Source: Oleidesulfovibrio alaskensis DSM 16109 (GTDB taxonomy: Bacteria; Desulfobacterota; Desulfovibrionia; Desulfovibrionales; Desulfovibrionaceae). From it: a stretch of DNA of 64,000 nt. Shown here one piece after another: positions 16,896-26,244 of this stretch (positions within the stretch are counted from its first letter, which is position 1; every line of letters begins with the position of its first letter). Position numbers and translations under genes: made by a program. The notes beneath the pieces are model-generated. The model was not told the origin of the DNA, did no database searches, and saw only the letters and a program-made list of their open reading frames with translations. Location of the stretch: positions 372,001 to 436,000 of the forward strand of contig NZ_AXWQ01000005.1 of the NCBI RefSeq assembly GCF_000482745.1, in the 5' to 3' direction.

Positions 16896-18710
16896 TCACA
16901 TGGATGCATACCTGTTGATTTTCTTTTTGTACGCCACCACGCCCGCCACAATGCCGTCCGCCATACGGTTAAGGTAGTTGTCAGACTTGAGCCTACGGGC
17001 TTCTGCATCGTTGGTGCAGTAGCCCAGTTCCATAAGAACAGAAGGCATTTTTGCGCCCATCAGCACATAAAACGGCGCCGAGCGGACTCCGTTGTCACGC
17101 GTGGGGTAACCGTACTTACCTTTTACCGTGCCGATGACATTACTCTGTATCAGTTCTGCAAGATCTTTTGATTCCTGCATTTTTGAATTGAGCATAAGGT
17201 CAGTGAGAATGAACTGCAAATCGCTGATGCGCTTTTCGCTGACGGCGTTTTCACGCGCGGCCACACGCACGGCACTGGCAGAGCGGGCAAGGTTCAGATA
17301 GTAGGTCTCAAATCCGTGGATTTTTGAACTTCTGTTGGCGTTGATGTGCACGGAAAGAAAAAGGTCTGCTTTTTTAACATTGGCCATGGCCGTGCGTTCT
17401 TCAAGGGGCACAAACACATCTTTTGTGCGGGTGTACACCACGTTGAAGCCTTTTTTCTTAAGCTTTTCGCCAATTATTTTGGCCATCTTAAGCGTATAGT
17501 CCCGTTCGCGTATACCGTTATGCTGCGTGCCGGGGTCCTTGCCGCCGTGCCCTGCATCAATCATGATGGTATCAAGCGTCAGCCCCAGCTGTTCCACAAG
17601 GTCTTTAACCTGTTCTTTGCTGCCCGAAGGCACCTTGTAGGGGGTTGCGGGTCTGGGCCGGCTGGCGGGTGCACCGGCTACGGCAGTCTGCGCCTTTTCT
17701 TCCGGAGAAGTGACATCGATGACCACCCGGAACGGGTTATCCAGCGTAAAGACATTGTATTTACGGACAGATGAAAAATCGAGAACCACCCTGCTCACAC
17801 CGGGGCGCGGCGTACCTGTGCGCACCTCCCGCAGAATACCGTCCGCAACGGTCTCCTTTGCCCGCACCAGTTTGCCGTGCGATGCATTTTCCAGATCGAC
17901 ATACAGACGGAACGGCTTGGAGGCCTTTTTGTCTTCAGGCAGAAACTGATACCGGTAAGCGACTTCCTTGCTGCATTCAAGCACCACACGGGTGTAATCA
18001 TCACTGGACTGGTAGCGTACGTCAACCAGAGTGGCCGGAGCGCCGCTGTTGGCGGTGCCCCCTTTGATTATTTCAGAAGCCTTCAGGGGTTCATCAGCTG
18101 CAGCGGAGCGTGCAGGAGCCGGCGCGGGCTCCGGAGCAGGCGCAGGCGCAGAAGAGGCGGAAGGGGCTCCGGCAGCGCCGCTGCCTCCGTCCAGAGAGCG
18201 ATGCAATGCTATGGCCTTGTAGTACATGTCGCCCTGCTGATGGTCGCGCAGAATGGTGTTCAGCAGGCTTCTGGCCGTACCATGATCACCCAGCCTGTCC
18301 TTGTATATGGCGGCGGCGCGGTACAGCGCGTCATCTGTCCAGGAATGTGATGGAAAGCGGTTGGCAAGGCGCTGGAAATACTCCACAGCACGCCTGTAGT
18401 CAGAAGCAAGATATGAGCGGGCCCCCAGTTCGGAGCGCACTCGCCCTGCGTAGTACAGTGATTTGGGTGCAAGAGGGCCGCGCGGACTCCGCTTGTACAC
18501 ATCCATGAAATCCTGTTCTATGCGCAACCAGTTGTCACGGTATTTCCCTTTGCGGGCGTCTTTGGTGAGCGAATGAAACTGGCGCCATGCGCTGTTGAAC
18601 GAGGCATCAAGCGAAGCGGCACCCGCAGGAGCGGGAAGGCACGCCAAAGACACCGCAATGACCAGCCAGAGCCACAGCAGGCGTGATGAAAATCTGAGAT
18701 GCATCGGCAT
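16896..18710 (-). CDS. N-acetylmuramoyl-L-alanine amidase with TPR-like and AMIN domains (AmiC-like)
   Basis: A 604-residue exported peptidoglycan amidase. After the signal peptide (about 1-31) come TPR-like helices (about 45-175; YRRAVEYFQRLANRFPSH), a Pro/Ala-rich linker near 185-205, an AMIN septum-targeting domain (about 222-335) and a catalytic Amidase_3 domain (from about 375). Zinc ligands and catalytic glutamate fit in IDAGHGGKDPGT, the RERDYT segment, LSVHINAN and VLMELGYCTN. It cleaves the stem peptide from glycan during cell separation. The TPR part suggests a protein partner. It is separated from bamA by a terminator, so it has its own promoter. Confidence 0.92.
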   Translation of the reverse strand: MPMHLRFSSRLLWLWLVIAVSLACLPAPAGAASLDASFNSAWRQFHSLTKDARKGKYRDNWLRIEQDFMDVYKRSPRGPLAPKSLYYAGRVRSELGARSYLASDYRRAVEYFQRLANRFPSHSWTDDALYRAAAIYKDRLGDHGTARSLLNTILRDHQQGDMYYKAIALHRSLDGGSGAAGAPSASSAPAPAPEPAPAPARSAAADEPLKASEIIKGGTANSGAPATLVDVRYQSSDDYTRVVLECSKEVAYRYQFLPEDKKASKPFRLYVDLENASHGKLVRAKETVADGILREVRTGTPRPGVSRVVLDFSSVRKYNVFTLDNPFRVVIDVTSPEEKAQTAVAGAPASRPRPATPYKVPSGSKEQVKDLVEQLGLTLDTIMIDAGHGGKDPGTQHNGIRERDYTLKMAKIIGEKLKKKGFNVVYTRTKDVFVPLEERTAMANVKKADLFLSVHINANRSSKIHGFETYYLNLARSASAVRVAARENAVSEKRISDLQFILTDLMLNSKMQESKDLAELIQSNVIGTVKGKYGYPTRDNGVRSAPFYVLMGAKMPSVLMELGYCTNDAEARRLKSDNYLNRMADGIVAGVVAYKKKINRYASM

Positions 18711-18842
18711 TGTGAGCTATTCCATAAGCGGCGGCAACTCCGGTGCAGCCGGGGAGTGCGATAATTTGCGAAACCATACGGCATACGGCCATTTATCGCA
18801 ACCCGACACAGATGCAGCCCATAAGGCATGCACATGAACATG

Positions 18843-18871
18843 AAAAAAGGGGATGTCTTGCGACATCCCCT
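18843..18871 (-). terminator. terminator after bamA
   Basis: A 10-bp stem AGGGGATGTC / GACATCCCCT with a TTGC loop, followed on the minus strand by a T tract (18843-18848). It closes the lysS-lolC-lolD-bamA unit. Confidence 0.88.
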
Positions 18872-18888
18872 TGATGCGTTCCGGAAGG

Positions 18889-21570
18889 TTAGAAGGTCTG
18901 TCCCATGGTGAACTCGAACTTGCCGTCCTTGCGTTCGCCGTCCACCTCGTTCAGCGGGTAGCCGTAAGCAAAGCGCAGGTTGCCCAGCGGGGACTGCCAG
19001 CGCACTTCAAGACCCACGCTGCTCTTGATTTCGTCACTCCATTCGTGCCCCATGTCGGGGTCGATGACGAAACCGGTGTCAAAGAAGGGAATCAGGTAAA
19101 TGCCCATCTCGTCATCAAAGTACCAGATGTATTCAAAGTTTGCATACGCCGCGCGGGTACCGCCTATGCTGTCGTCGCTTTCGGGATCCTTGGGCGAAAT
19201 ATCGCGCCGGTCGTAACCGCGTATGGAGTTGATACCGCCCAGATAGATACGTTCGTGGACAGGTATTTCCTCACTCTGGTCGTTTTCAAACAGGGTGGCA
19301 CCGCGCACGCGCACATGCAGCACATGGTTGTTGGCCAGCTTCTGGAAATACCGCGCATCACCGTACAGGCGGATGAAATGGTCAGTCCCCTGCAGCACGC
19401 CTCCGCCGTAGTCCACGGCACCTTTCAGGTACGTACCGCTGGTGGGACGCATGCGGTTGTCAATGGTATCGCGCGAGAGTGCAAATCCCGTCACACTGGC
19501 AAGGTTTGTGCCTTCGTAGTCGCGGATGGTCTTTGCGGCATCGTCGTCCACGTCGGAATATTTGTACTGGTCCAGACGGTAATACCAGCTGGCCCGCGTA
19601 AATTCACCAAGAGGATAGGCAAAGCTCAGAATGCCGCCCACGGTGTCCTTGTCATAGTCTTCCATGTCGCTGCTGCGCAGATAGGCGTTCACACCGACCT
19701 GAAGCTTGGTGTCATTATAATGCGGGTTGATAAAGGTGAAATCGTACTCGTTGTCTCTGCCGCTGAACGTGGCGGAAAGCGCGGCACGGTACCCTTTACC
19801 GAACAGGTTTGCTTCGCTTACCGAACCGCCGATACCGAAGCTGGAATAGGTGGAGTAAGCGATACCAGCAGCTATCTGTCCGGTATTCTTTTCCTTCACC
19901 TTTACTTTAAGATCCACTTCCTCGGGATTGGCTGTGGGAATAAGCTCGATGTCAGTCTGCGAAAAATAACCGAGGTTATTCAGACGCTGGTTGCTGCGGC
20001 GCAGTCCGGAGCCGCTGTACAGGTCGCCGTCCGTCAGACGCATTTCGCGGCGGATAACGTTGTCGCGGGTGTGCTTGTTGCCTTCAACTTCCACCCTGCG
20101 CACATAGACTTTCTGTTTTTTGGTCATCACATACGTGATGTCCACAATGGAACCGTCGCGCCGTTCGGTACGGAAACTGGTGTCGGCGAAAGCATAACCG
20201 TAGTCGTTGTAAAACTCGGTCAGCTTTTTGGTGTCCTTCTGCAGCACGTCGTAATTGAAATATTCTTCATCAGCGGCCTGTTCGTCCATTTTAATGACGT
20301 TCAGCAGCGCCTCGTCGGTATCAATCAGGTCACCGCCGAAAGCGATGTTACCCACTTTGTAACGGGTGCCTTCCTTGACGGCAAAGGAAACCACAATGCC
20401 GTCTTCCTCGTACTGGACATCGGGGTCACCCACACGCACGTCCATAAACCCGCGGTTGAGGTAGTACGCCCCGATGGCCGCGCTGTCGCGTTCAAGGTAT
20501 TCTTCGCGCAGCACACCGGTGCCGGTAATCCATGAAATCATGTTGCGGGGACGCAGAGCCAGTTCATCCAGCACATCGTCTTCATCCAGCTGTTCCGCGC
20601 CGACAATACGCACCGCCTTGATGTACAGCTTGTCGCCTTCCTGCACCGAAAGCACCAGGCTGGCCGCGCCGCCGCTGCCTTCCACCACCCTGTGGCTTAC
20701 ATCGGCAAGATAGTAACCTTTTTTACGGTACAGGTCGGTCACTTTCATGATGTCCTGCGCCAGCAGTTTTTCGTTCATTACCGAGCCGGTCTTGGTGCTC
20801 ATGACACTGAGGATTTCATCAGTGTCCACAGCATCGGAACCTTCCACGGTAATGGCTTCAATGCGCGGCTTTTCCTGCACGGTATAGACAAGCTTGAGTC
20901 CGTCGGAGGTCTGTTCGGCGGTGGCGCTCACATCGCTGAAGTACCCGAGGTCGTAAATACGTTTGATTTCCCTGTTGACCAGCTTGGGGTCCAGCGTATC
21001 GCCCTTGCGCGAGCTGAGCCGCATAAGCACCACATCGGGATCGAGAATTTTTGTACCGCGCACTTCCACGGCGGCAACGGTATCCTGCCGCAGCAGACTG
21101 GCCGCGGCTACCTGTGCCAGCTCATCCACTGCAGGCAAAATATTGATAAGGCCGTCTTTCTGTATGAACAGCGGCTTTGCGGGACGAACGCCCACAGCTT
21201 CCACAAGGCGGGCATCAAGGCTTATGCTTTCGCCCAGCTGGGTAAAACTGCCGTAAACGGCATAATCAGCGCGTGCCAGCAACGCCAGATCACGCGCAGA
21301 GGTGATATCAAGCACGTCCACACCCTGTTTTTGCAGCAGGTCGGCGGCTTCGGCACGGGGAACAACAGAAAAGCCCTGAGCAACCAGACGTTCAATCACA
21401 AGGTCGGACAGACTGTCTTCCAGATAGGCCAGATCAGGTTCGGCATTCACTTCAAAAGGAAGGACAAGCACACGCACGTTGGCGGGCGCGGCGGCATTGG
21501 CCTGAACGGCCCCCAGACAAACCAGCAGGCTTGAGGCGACGTAAAGCCACAGCCTAGCAATTCTGGTCAT
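18889..21570 (-). CDS. bamA: outer-membrane assembly factor BamA with extra N-terminal domain
   Basis: An 893-residue BamA/Omp85. A signal peptide (about 1-27) is followed by an extra domain (about 30-160; VRVLVLPFEVNAEP ... VIERLVAQGFSVV ... ARADYAVYGSFTQLG) resembling the FlgO/TolB-N/CsgG-type alpha-beta fold. Then come five POTRA repeats (roughly 164-234, 235-312, 315-401, 402-485, 487-560) and a 16-strand barrel (561-893) with the RGYD variant of the loop-6 motif and a terminal phenylalanine sorting signal (GQTF). It inserts barrel proteins into the outer membrane. The start overlaps lolD by 17 bases and has GGAG upstream. Usual BamA is about 800 residues; the surplus is the N-terminal domain. 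Confidence 0.93.
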   Translation of the reverse strand: MTRIARLWLYVASSLLVCLGAVQANAAAPANVRVLVLPFEVNAEPDLAYLEDSLSDLVIERLVAQGFSVVPRAEAADLLQKQGVDVLDITSARDLALLARADYAVYGSFTQLGESISLDARLVEAVGVRPAKPLFIQKDGLINILPAVDELAQVAAASLLRQDTVAAVEVRGTKILDPDVVLMRLSSRKGDTLDPKLVNREIKRIYDLGYFSDVSATAEQTSDGLKLVYTVQEKPRIEAITVEGSDAVDTDEILSVMSTKTGSVMNEKLLAQDIMKVTDLYRKKGYYLADVSHRVVEGSGGAASLVLSVQEGDKLYIKAVRIVGAEQLDEDDVLDELALRPRNMISWITGTGVLREEYLERDSAAIGAYYLNRGFMDVRVGDPDVQYEEDGIVVSFAVKEGTRYKVGNIAFGGDLIDTDEALLNVIKMDEQAADEEYFNYDVLQKDTKKLTEFYNDYGYAFADTSFRTERRDGSIVDITYVMTKKQKVYVRRVEVEGNKHTRDNVIRREMRLTDGDLYSGSGLRRSNQRLNNLGYFSQTDIELIPTANPEEVDLKVKVKEKNTGQIAAGIAYSTYSSFGIGGSVSEANLFGKGYRAALSATFSGRDNEYDFTFINPHYNDTKLQVGVNAYLRSSDMEDYDKDTVGGILSFAYPLGEFTRASWYYRLDQYKYSDVDDDAAKTIRDYEGTNLASVTGFALSRDTIDNRMRPTSGTYLKGAVDYGGGVLQGTDHFIRLYGDARYFQKLANNHVLHVRVRGATLFENDQSEEIPVHERIYLGGINSIRGYDRRDISPKDPESDDSIGGTRAAYANFEYIWYFDDEMGIYLIPFFDTGFVIDPDMGHEWSDEIKSSVGLEVRWQSPLGNLRFAYGYPLNEVDGERKDGKFEFTMGQTF

Positions 21571-22249
21571 ACAGTTCTCCAGCTCTCAGTTCTAGACGTC
21601 TATTCATGAGTGATGCCAGGGAGTTGTTATGGGTAACCACAACAAGCGTCATACCCAGCTCTCTGTTTAAATCCATCAGCAACTGCCCGACACTGTCGCC
21701 CGTGCGTTCATCGAGGTTACCGGTAGGTTCGTCAGCCAGCAGCACGGCAGGATGCATAAGGATGGCCCTTGCGATGGCGGCGCGCTGGCGTTCTCCGCCC
21801 GACAGCGTACCCACCCTGTGACCTGCCCTGCCGGACATGCCCACAAGCTCAAGGGCGTGTGCGGCTTTTTTCATGGCTTCACGGCGGGGCATACCCGCAA
21901 TGACAGCCTGCATGGCCACATTTTCCTGCGTATTGAATTCCGGCAGCAGATGATGAAACTGAAAGACAAATCCAACGTCTCTGCTGCGCATGGCGGCCTT
22001 CTGTTCCGCCGTCATGGCTGTGATGTCTCTTCCCCTGAAGAGAACAGTTCCCCGAGAAGGATTATCAAGGGTTCCCAAGAGATGCAATAGGGTCGATTTG
22101 CCCGAACCGGACGCCCCGACAACCGCCACAGAGTCACCTTGGGCAATATCAAGATTCAACCTACTGAAAATAATAATTTTTTCTGCAGGACCCTGATATT
22201 CTTTACCCACATCTTTCAGGCTGAACAGCATGGTATTTTTTTCCATCAT
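21554..22249 (-). CDS. lolD: lipoprotein-releasing ABC ATPase LolD
   Basis: A 231-residue ABC ATPase of the LolD/MacB group. Walker A GASGSGKST, the Q-loop region FVFQFHHLLPEFN (the FQFHHLLPEFT-type motif is diagnostic for LolD), signature LSGGERQR and Walker B LLADEPTGNLD are intact. It powers release of outer-membrane lipoproteins from the inner membrane. Its ATG overlaps the TGA of lolC (ATGA); an internal ATG at 22231 is an alternative start. Confidence 0.93.
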   Translation of the reverse strand: MMEKNTMLFSLKDVGKEYQGPAEKIIIFSRLNLDIAQGDSVAVVGASGSGKSTLLHLLGTLDNPSRGTVLFRGRDITAMTAEQKAAMRSRDVGFVFQFHHLLPEFNTQENVAMQAVIAGMPRREAMKKAAHALELVGMSGRAGHRVGTLSGGERQRAAIARAILMHPAVLLADEPTGNLDERTGDSVGQLLMDLNRELGMTLVVVTHNNSLASLMNRRLELRAGELYDQNC

Positions 22250-23472
22250 TCGTACCGCAGCGCCTCGGCAGGCTCCAGTGAAGACGCCTGCCGCGCAGGA
22301 TAGATGGTGGCAAGAAAGCACAGCACCATGGCACCGACGGCAATGGCTGCCAGATCCTGCCACTGCAGCAGCACGGGCAGATGGTCAAGCGAATAGACGC
22401 CGGGCGGCAGTTTGATGAACTGATAACGCTTGAGCAGCCAGCACACAAGCAGCCCCAGCCCGAATCCCAGAGTGGTGCCCACAACGCCTATGATAGTACC
22501 CTGCAGCATGAAAATGCGCCGGATATGTGATTTTGTAGCGCCCATGGACATCATGATGGCGATATCGCGCGATTTTTCCATAACCAGCATCACCAGTGTG
22601 GTGACAATGGAAAAAGACCCCACCAGCACTATGAGGGTGAGCATGATGGACATGGCAGCTTTTTCCAGCTTGAGCGCCGCAAAAAGGTTGGCATTCATTT
22701 CCATCCAGTTGCGGCTGTAAAAAGGATACCCGCCCAGAGCCTGAGTAACCGCCTGCGCCACGGTATCGGCGCGGTAAATGTCATCCACCACTATTTCAAG
22801 ACCAGAAACAGTGCCAGCAGGCATTCCCAGCAGATCACGGGCGGCATCAAGCGAGACGAACCCCAGCGACGAGTCATACTCGAACATGCCGGTAGAAAAA
22901 ATACCTGCGATCTTGAAAGAAAGGATGCGCGGGGTAAACCCCGCGCTTGTTTTTTCGCCCGAAGGAGACAGCAGGTTGACCCTGCTGCCCACGGTGATAC
23001 CCAGCCGTTTGGCCAGTTCTTTGCCGATGACAAGACCCGGCGCACCGGATCGTTCAAGGTCGGCCAGAGAACCGTCTACCATGCGGCCGGCAATGCCCAG
23101 CACCGCCGGCGCCGAAACGGGGTCCACCCCGCGCAGCACCACACCTTTGACTCCGTAGCGGGTCGAAAGCATGACCTCGGAATAAATGAACGGGGTCGCG
23201 CCCTTTACTCCCGGAACGGTTTCGGCCTTGCGCACCAGTTCAGGATAGCCGGAAATACCGCCGCCCGCAGCCAGCGTGATGACATGGGCGTTCACGCCCA
23301 GTATCTTTTCACGCATATCCACGGTGAAGCCGTTCATAACGCCCAGCACCACGATGAGCGATGCCACGCCCAGAGCCACACCCAGCACCGAAATGACGGA
23401 TATGACCGAAATGAAAGTCTGCTTGCGGCGGGCAAACAGATAACGCAACGCAACAAACAGCTCAAAACGCAT
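22246..23472 (-). CDS. lolC: lipoprotein-releasing permease LolC/LolE
   Basis: A 408-residue FtsX-family permease with the LolC/E layout: one helix near residues 21-45, a large periplasmic MacB-like domain (about 46-265), then three helices (about 270-300, 320-350, 375-400). Start FVALRYLFARRKQTFISVISVISVLGVALGVA and C-terminal PARQASSLEPAEALRYE are family signatures. Only one such permease is present, so a LolC2D2 (LolF-like) homodimer is likely. Directly followed by lolD. Confidence 0.92.
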   Translation of the reverse strand: MRFELFVALRYLFARRKQTFISVISVISVLGVALGVASLIVVLGVMNGFTVDMREKILGVNAHVITLAAGGGISGYPELVRKAETVPGVKGATPFIYSEVMLSTRYGVKGVVLRGVDPVSAPAVLGIAGRMVDGSLADLERSGAPGLVIGKELAKRLGITVGSRVNLLSPSGEKTSAGFTPRILSFKIAGIFSTGMFEYDSSLGFVSLDAARDLLGMPAGTVSGLEIVVDDIYRADTVAQAVTQALGGYPFYSRNWMEMNANLFAALKLEKAAMSIMLTLIVLVGSFSIVTTLVMLVMEKSRDIAIMMSMGATKSHIRRIFMLQGTIIGVVGTTLGFGLGLLVCWLLKRYQFIKLPPGVYSLDHLPVLLQWQDLAAIAVGAMVLCFLATIYPARQASSLEPAEALRYE

Positions 23473-23546
23473 GCTGCTGGCTTGTCCTTTCCGGTTGGCG
23501 GGCCTGACTGCGGCCCGGTATGGCGACTGCTGTTGCCGTTTTCAGA

Positions 23547-25130
23547 TCAGCTCTCCAGCTTAAGCAGCGGGAAGAGGATAACCTCGCGGATGGAAGCCGA
23601 ATCCGTGAGCAGCATGACCAGACGGTCAATGCCCACGCCCTGCCCTGCGGCAGGAGGCATACCGTATTCAAGCGCACGCAGGTAGTCTTCATCCATAAAG
23701 TGCGCTTCATCATCGCCGGCTTCTTTTTCCGCCACCTGATCGTCAAAACGCTTGCGCTGGTCAACGGGGTCATTCAGTTCCGAAAACGCATTGGCCAGTT
23801 CTCTGCCCGTTATAAACAGCTCGAAACGGTCAGTCACGTCAGGATTGTCATCATTCCGGCGCGAAAGCGGCGAGATATCAGTGGGGTAATGATAGATGAA
23901 ATGCGGCTGGATAAGCTTGTATTCCACATCCAGATCAAAAAGCTTTGCCTGCAGCTTGCCCAGCTTTTCGCCTTCGATGACCTTTTCGCCCCGTTCGCGG
24001 ATATATGCGGACAGCTTTTCGTAATCGTTGTAAAATTCCGGCGCGTGTCCGCCGACTTTTTCCAGCGAGTCATGGAATGTCATCCGCTGCCACTTGCCGG
24101 GCGTCAGGTCCACTTCCTGCCCCTGATAGGTAATGACGGTGCTGCCGCAGACCTTTTGTGCCAGACGCGAAAACAACTGTTCCGTCAGATCCATCAGATC
24201 TTCAAAGCGGGCATATGCCCAGTAAAACTCACACATGGTGAATTCGGGATTATGCTGGGTGGAAATCCCTTCGTTACGGAAGTTGCGGTTGATTTCGAAC
24301 ACTTTTTCAAAGCCGCCCACCAGCAGACGCTTCAGGTACAGCTCCGGCGCAATGCGCATGTACAGCTGCATATCAAGCGCATTGTGATGCGTGACAAAAG
24401 GCTTTGCCGTGGCGCCGCCCGGAATGGGCTGCATCATGGGTGTTTCCACTTCCATGAACCCGCGTTCTTCCATAAAATTGCGGAATTCACGCACAATCTG
24501 GCCGCGTTTGCGGAATATCTCGCGGGTACGCGGGGTGACTATCAGGTCCACATAGCGCTGACGGTAGCGGGTTTCCACGTCTTTCAGCCCGTGGTACTTT
24601 TCCGGCAGGGGGCGGATGGACTTGGTAAGCAGCTGCACGGAAGAACACTGTATGGTCAGCTCGCCCGTTTTGGTGCGGAACAGCGTACCGCACACGCCCA
24701 CAATGTCGCCTATGTCAAATTTTTTAAAAACGCTGTAGGCATCGGCTCCCAGCGAATCCCGCGAAGCGTAGCACTGCATTTTGCCGCTTTTATCAAGCAG
24801 GTGGAAAAAGGTAACCTTGCCGAAGGAACGCTGGGACACGATACGCCCGGCGCAGCTGAACTCCTGATCCAGAGTTTCCAGTTCTTCGGCTTCCAGACCT
24901 TCATAGCCTGCCTGAATTTCAGCGACATCAATTTCTTTGTTGAACCTGTTGGGAAACAGGGGCACCCCTGCGTCCATCATGTCACAGGACTTGGCAACAC
25001 GGCTCTTGATGACTTCGTTCAGTTCGTCACGCTCATCAAGCCTCGTAAGCATGGGCATAAAGTAAGCGGAATGCTCGGACTTGGTGGGAAGCTTGATCTT
25101 TTTGCGGTTTGAGGATTCTTGATTACTCAA
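23547..25130 (-). CDS. lysS: lysyl-tRNA synthetase, class II
   Basis: A 528-residue class II lysyl-tRNA synthetase. OB-fold anticodon-binding domain about residues 70-175 (AGRIVSQRSFGKVTFFHL), catalytic domain with motif 2 EINRNFRNEGISTQHNPEFT and motif 3 GQGVGIDRLVML. The start is uncertain: I chose the TTG at 25130 because GGAG lies nine bases upstream and none of the in-frame ATGs (25145, 25058, 25052) has a ribosome site. It heads the minus-strand run to lolC-lolD-bamA and is 75 bases from lolC. Confidence 0.92.
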   Translation of the reverse strand: MSNQESSNRKKIKLPTKSEHSAYFMPMLTRLDERDELNEVIKSRVAKSCDMMDAGVPLFPNRFNKEIDVAEIQAGYEGLEAEELETLDQEFSCAGRIVSQRSFGKVTFFHLLDKSGKMQCYASRDSLGADAYSVFKKFDIGDIVGVCGTLFRTKTGELTIQCSSVQLLTKSIRPLPEKYHGLKDVETRYRQRYVDLIVTPRTREIFRKRGQIVREFRNFMEERGFMEVETPMMQPIPGGATAKPFVTHHNALDMQLYMRIAPELYLKRLLVGGFEKVFEINRNFRNEGISTQHNPEFTMCEFYWAYARFEDLMDLTEQLFSRLAQKVCGSTVITYQGQEVDLTPGKWQRMTFHDSLEKVGGHAPEFYNDYEKLSAYIRERGEKVIEGEKLGKLQAKLFDLDVEYKLIQPHFIYHYPTDISPLSRRNDDNPDVTDRFELFITGRELANAFSELNDPVDQRKRFDDQVAEKEAGDDEAHFMDEDYLRALEYGMPPAAGQGVGIDRLVMLLTDSASIREVILFPLLKLES

Positions 25131-25264
25131 GGGAAATATCTCCATGCTCTTAAATTGGTCGCAAACGCTGAATCGGGTATGGGTATTCCAATTGGGACGC
25201 TCCGTCAAGGAAGCCCGCCCCCCGTGAGTTTTTAAAGATTTTTTTCACATTATCATTTTTGTAC

Positions 25265-25291
25265 TTGACGAACACAGCCGATCTTTATATC
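25265..25291 (+). promoter_or_regulatory. promoter candidate for tRNA-Asn copy 1
   Basis: TTGACG at 25265-25270 with an A/T-rich TATATC at 25286-25291 (15-base spacing; a 17-base TATCTC alternative overlaps). It sits about 40 bases before the tRNA. Confidence 0.45.
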
Positions 25292-25328
25292 TCTTCCCTT
25301 CGCCGGACACGAGTTGTCCGCACCACAC

Positions 25329-25404
25329 TCCCTGGTAGCTCAATCGGCAGAGCGGGTGACTGTTAATCACTAGGTTGGCGGTTCAAGTCCGTCCCGGGGA
25401 GCCA
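25329..25404 (+). tRNA. tRNA-Asn (GTT), copy 1
   Basis: A 76-base cloverleaf. Acceptor arms TCCCTGG / CCGGGGA pair fully with one T-G pair, the D-arm is GCTC...GAGC, the anticodon loop CTGTTAAT gives GTT for asparagine, and the T-loop GTTCAAGTC is standard. Discriminator G is followed by encoded CCA. A Rho-independent terminator follows nine bases later. Confidence 0.96.
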
Positions 25405-25412
25405 GAATATAA

Positions 25413-25441
25413 AGCCCCTGCTCAGGCAGGGGCTTTTTTTT
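25413..25441 (+). terminator. terminator of tRNA-Asn copy 1
   Basis: AGCCCCTGC / GCAGGGGCT stem (9 bp) with TCAG loop, followed by eight Ts. Confidence 0.93.
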
Positions 25442-25871
25442 GCGTCCCGCGCAGGGGCGGCAACGCACCGCGGCCATAGCCACATGCTGCCGCGTGCCAC
25501 AGCCTGCAACAACAAGCCCCCGTAGCGCCGCCTGCCGCGCTGCCGGACCGGTACTATGCCCGCCTGCACAACAGATGGTGTACCCTGCGGCGCCTCTTTA
25601 AATTCCCCTGCACCTCTCCGCTCATGCACCAGCCGGCAGCACGGTATATATAAATGTTGCACGCCGCGGCGAATCTGCCTGCAGCATGACGCACATCTGC
25701 CCGTACTTTCCCCCCGTCCCCGCACGCTGCCCGAAACTGCCGGCCGGATATTTTACGTATTTTCAGTTTCAGCTGCCGAACTGCCGTCGGCCCGCTGCCG
25801 TAACGCTTCAGCGCACTGCAAAAACGCCGGACACTTTTCATGACTTTTTTTAAACTTTTTGTTTTTTATGC
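25442..25871. other. gene-free spacer between the two tRNA-Asn genes
   Basis: About 430 bases with no open frame that looks coding; the longest frames lack ribosome sites and have tRNA-gene-flank composition. The last 60 bases before the second promoter turn A/T rich (poly-T patches around 25850-25870), as expected for an upstream element. No inverted or direct repeat framing the spacer was seen apart from the duplicated tRNA-terminator units themselves. Confidence 0.6.
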
Positions 25872-25900
25872 TTGACGACGAAAACGTTACAGCATATACA
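25872..25900 (+). promoter_or_regulatory. strong promoter for tRNA-Asn copy 2
   Basis: TTGACG (25872-25877), a 17-base spacer, and TATACA (25895-25900), preceded by A/T-rich sequence that could serve as an UP element. The start would be about 30 bases before the mature tRNA. Confidence 0.75.
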
Positions 25901-25938
25901 CCTCTCCTCGTTGAGGGCAACAGCGCTCAACAGCACAC

Positions 25939-26014
25939 TCCCTGGTAGCTCAATCGGCAGAGCGGGTGACTGTTAATCACTAGGTTGGCGGTTCAAGTCC
26001 GTCCCGGGGAGCCA
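25939..26014 (+). tRNA. tRNA-Asn (GTT), copy 2
   Basis: Identical over all 76 bases to copy 1, including the encoded CCA; the identity extends four to five bases upstream and through the terminator with only a few changes. It is transcribed from its own strong promoter. Confidence 0.96.
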
Positions 26015-26022
26015 GAACGTAA

Positions 26023-26052
26023 AGCCCCTGCTTAGGCAGGGGCTTTTTTTTT
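26023..26052 (+). terminator. terminator of tRNA-Asn copy 2
   Basis: Same 9-bp stem as copy 1 (loop TTAG in place of TCAG) followed by nine Ts. Confidence 0.93.
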
Positions 26053-26084
26053 CATGCACCGGCAGGTATTATGCAAAGTCGTGC

Positions 26085-26113
26085 TTGACGATTGCTCTGC
26101 CACTTCCTAGAAC
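26085..26113 (+). promoter_or_regulatory. promoter for the EF-hand gene
   Basis: TTGACG (26085-26090) and TAGAAC (26108-26113) spaced by exactly 17 bases, about 130 bases before the EF-hand protein start. Confidence 0.55.
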
Positions 26114-26244
26114 GTAGGGCGAATCTGCCGCCATTGCGACCGCAGCGTACCGGAAGGCTCCGGTCTGCGTCGCCCCGCGGCATCCCGAATCAACAGGGCG
26201 GCTGCTCCTGCTGCAAACCGCCTGCAAATAGAGAGGGTACACAC

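Noticed and set aside
25329..26052. Integrated element bounded by the two tRNA-Asn copies.
   Set aside because: The spacer is under 500 bases and has no integrase or other gene, so there is no current element, only a possible scar.
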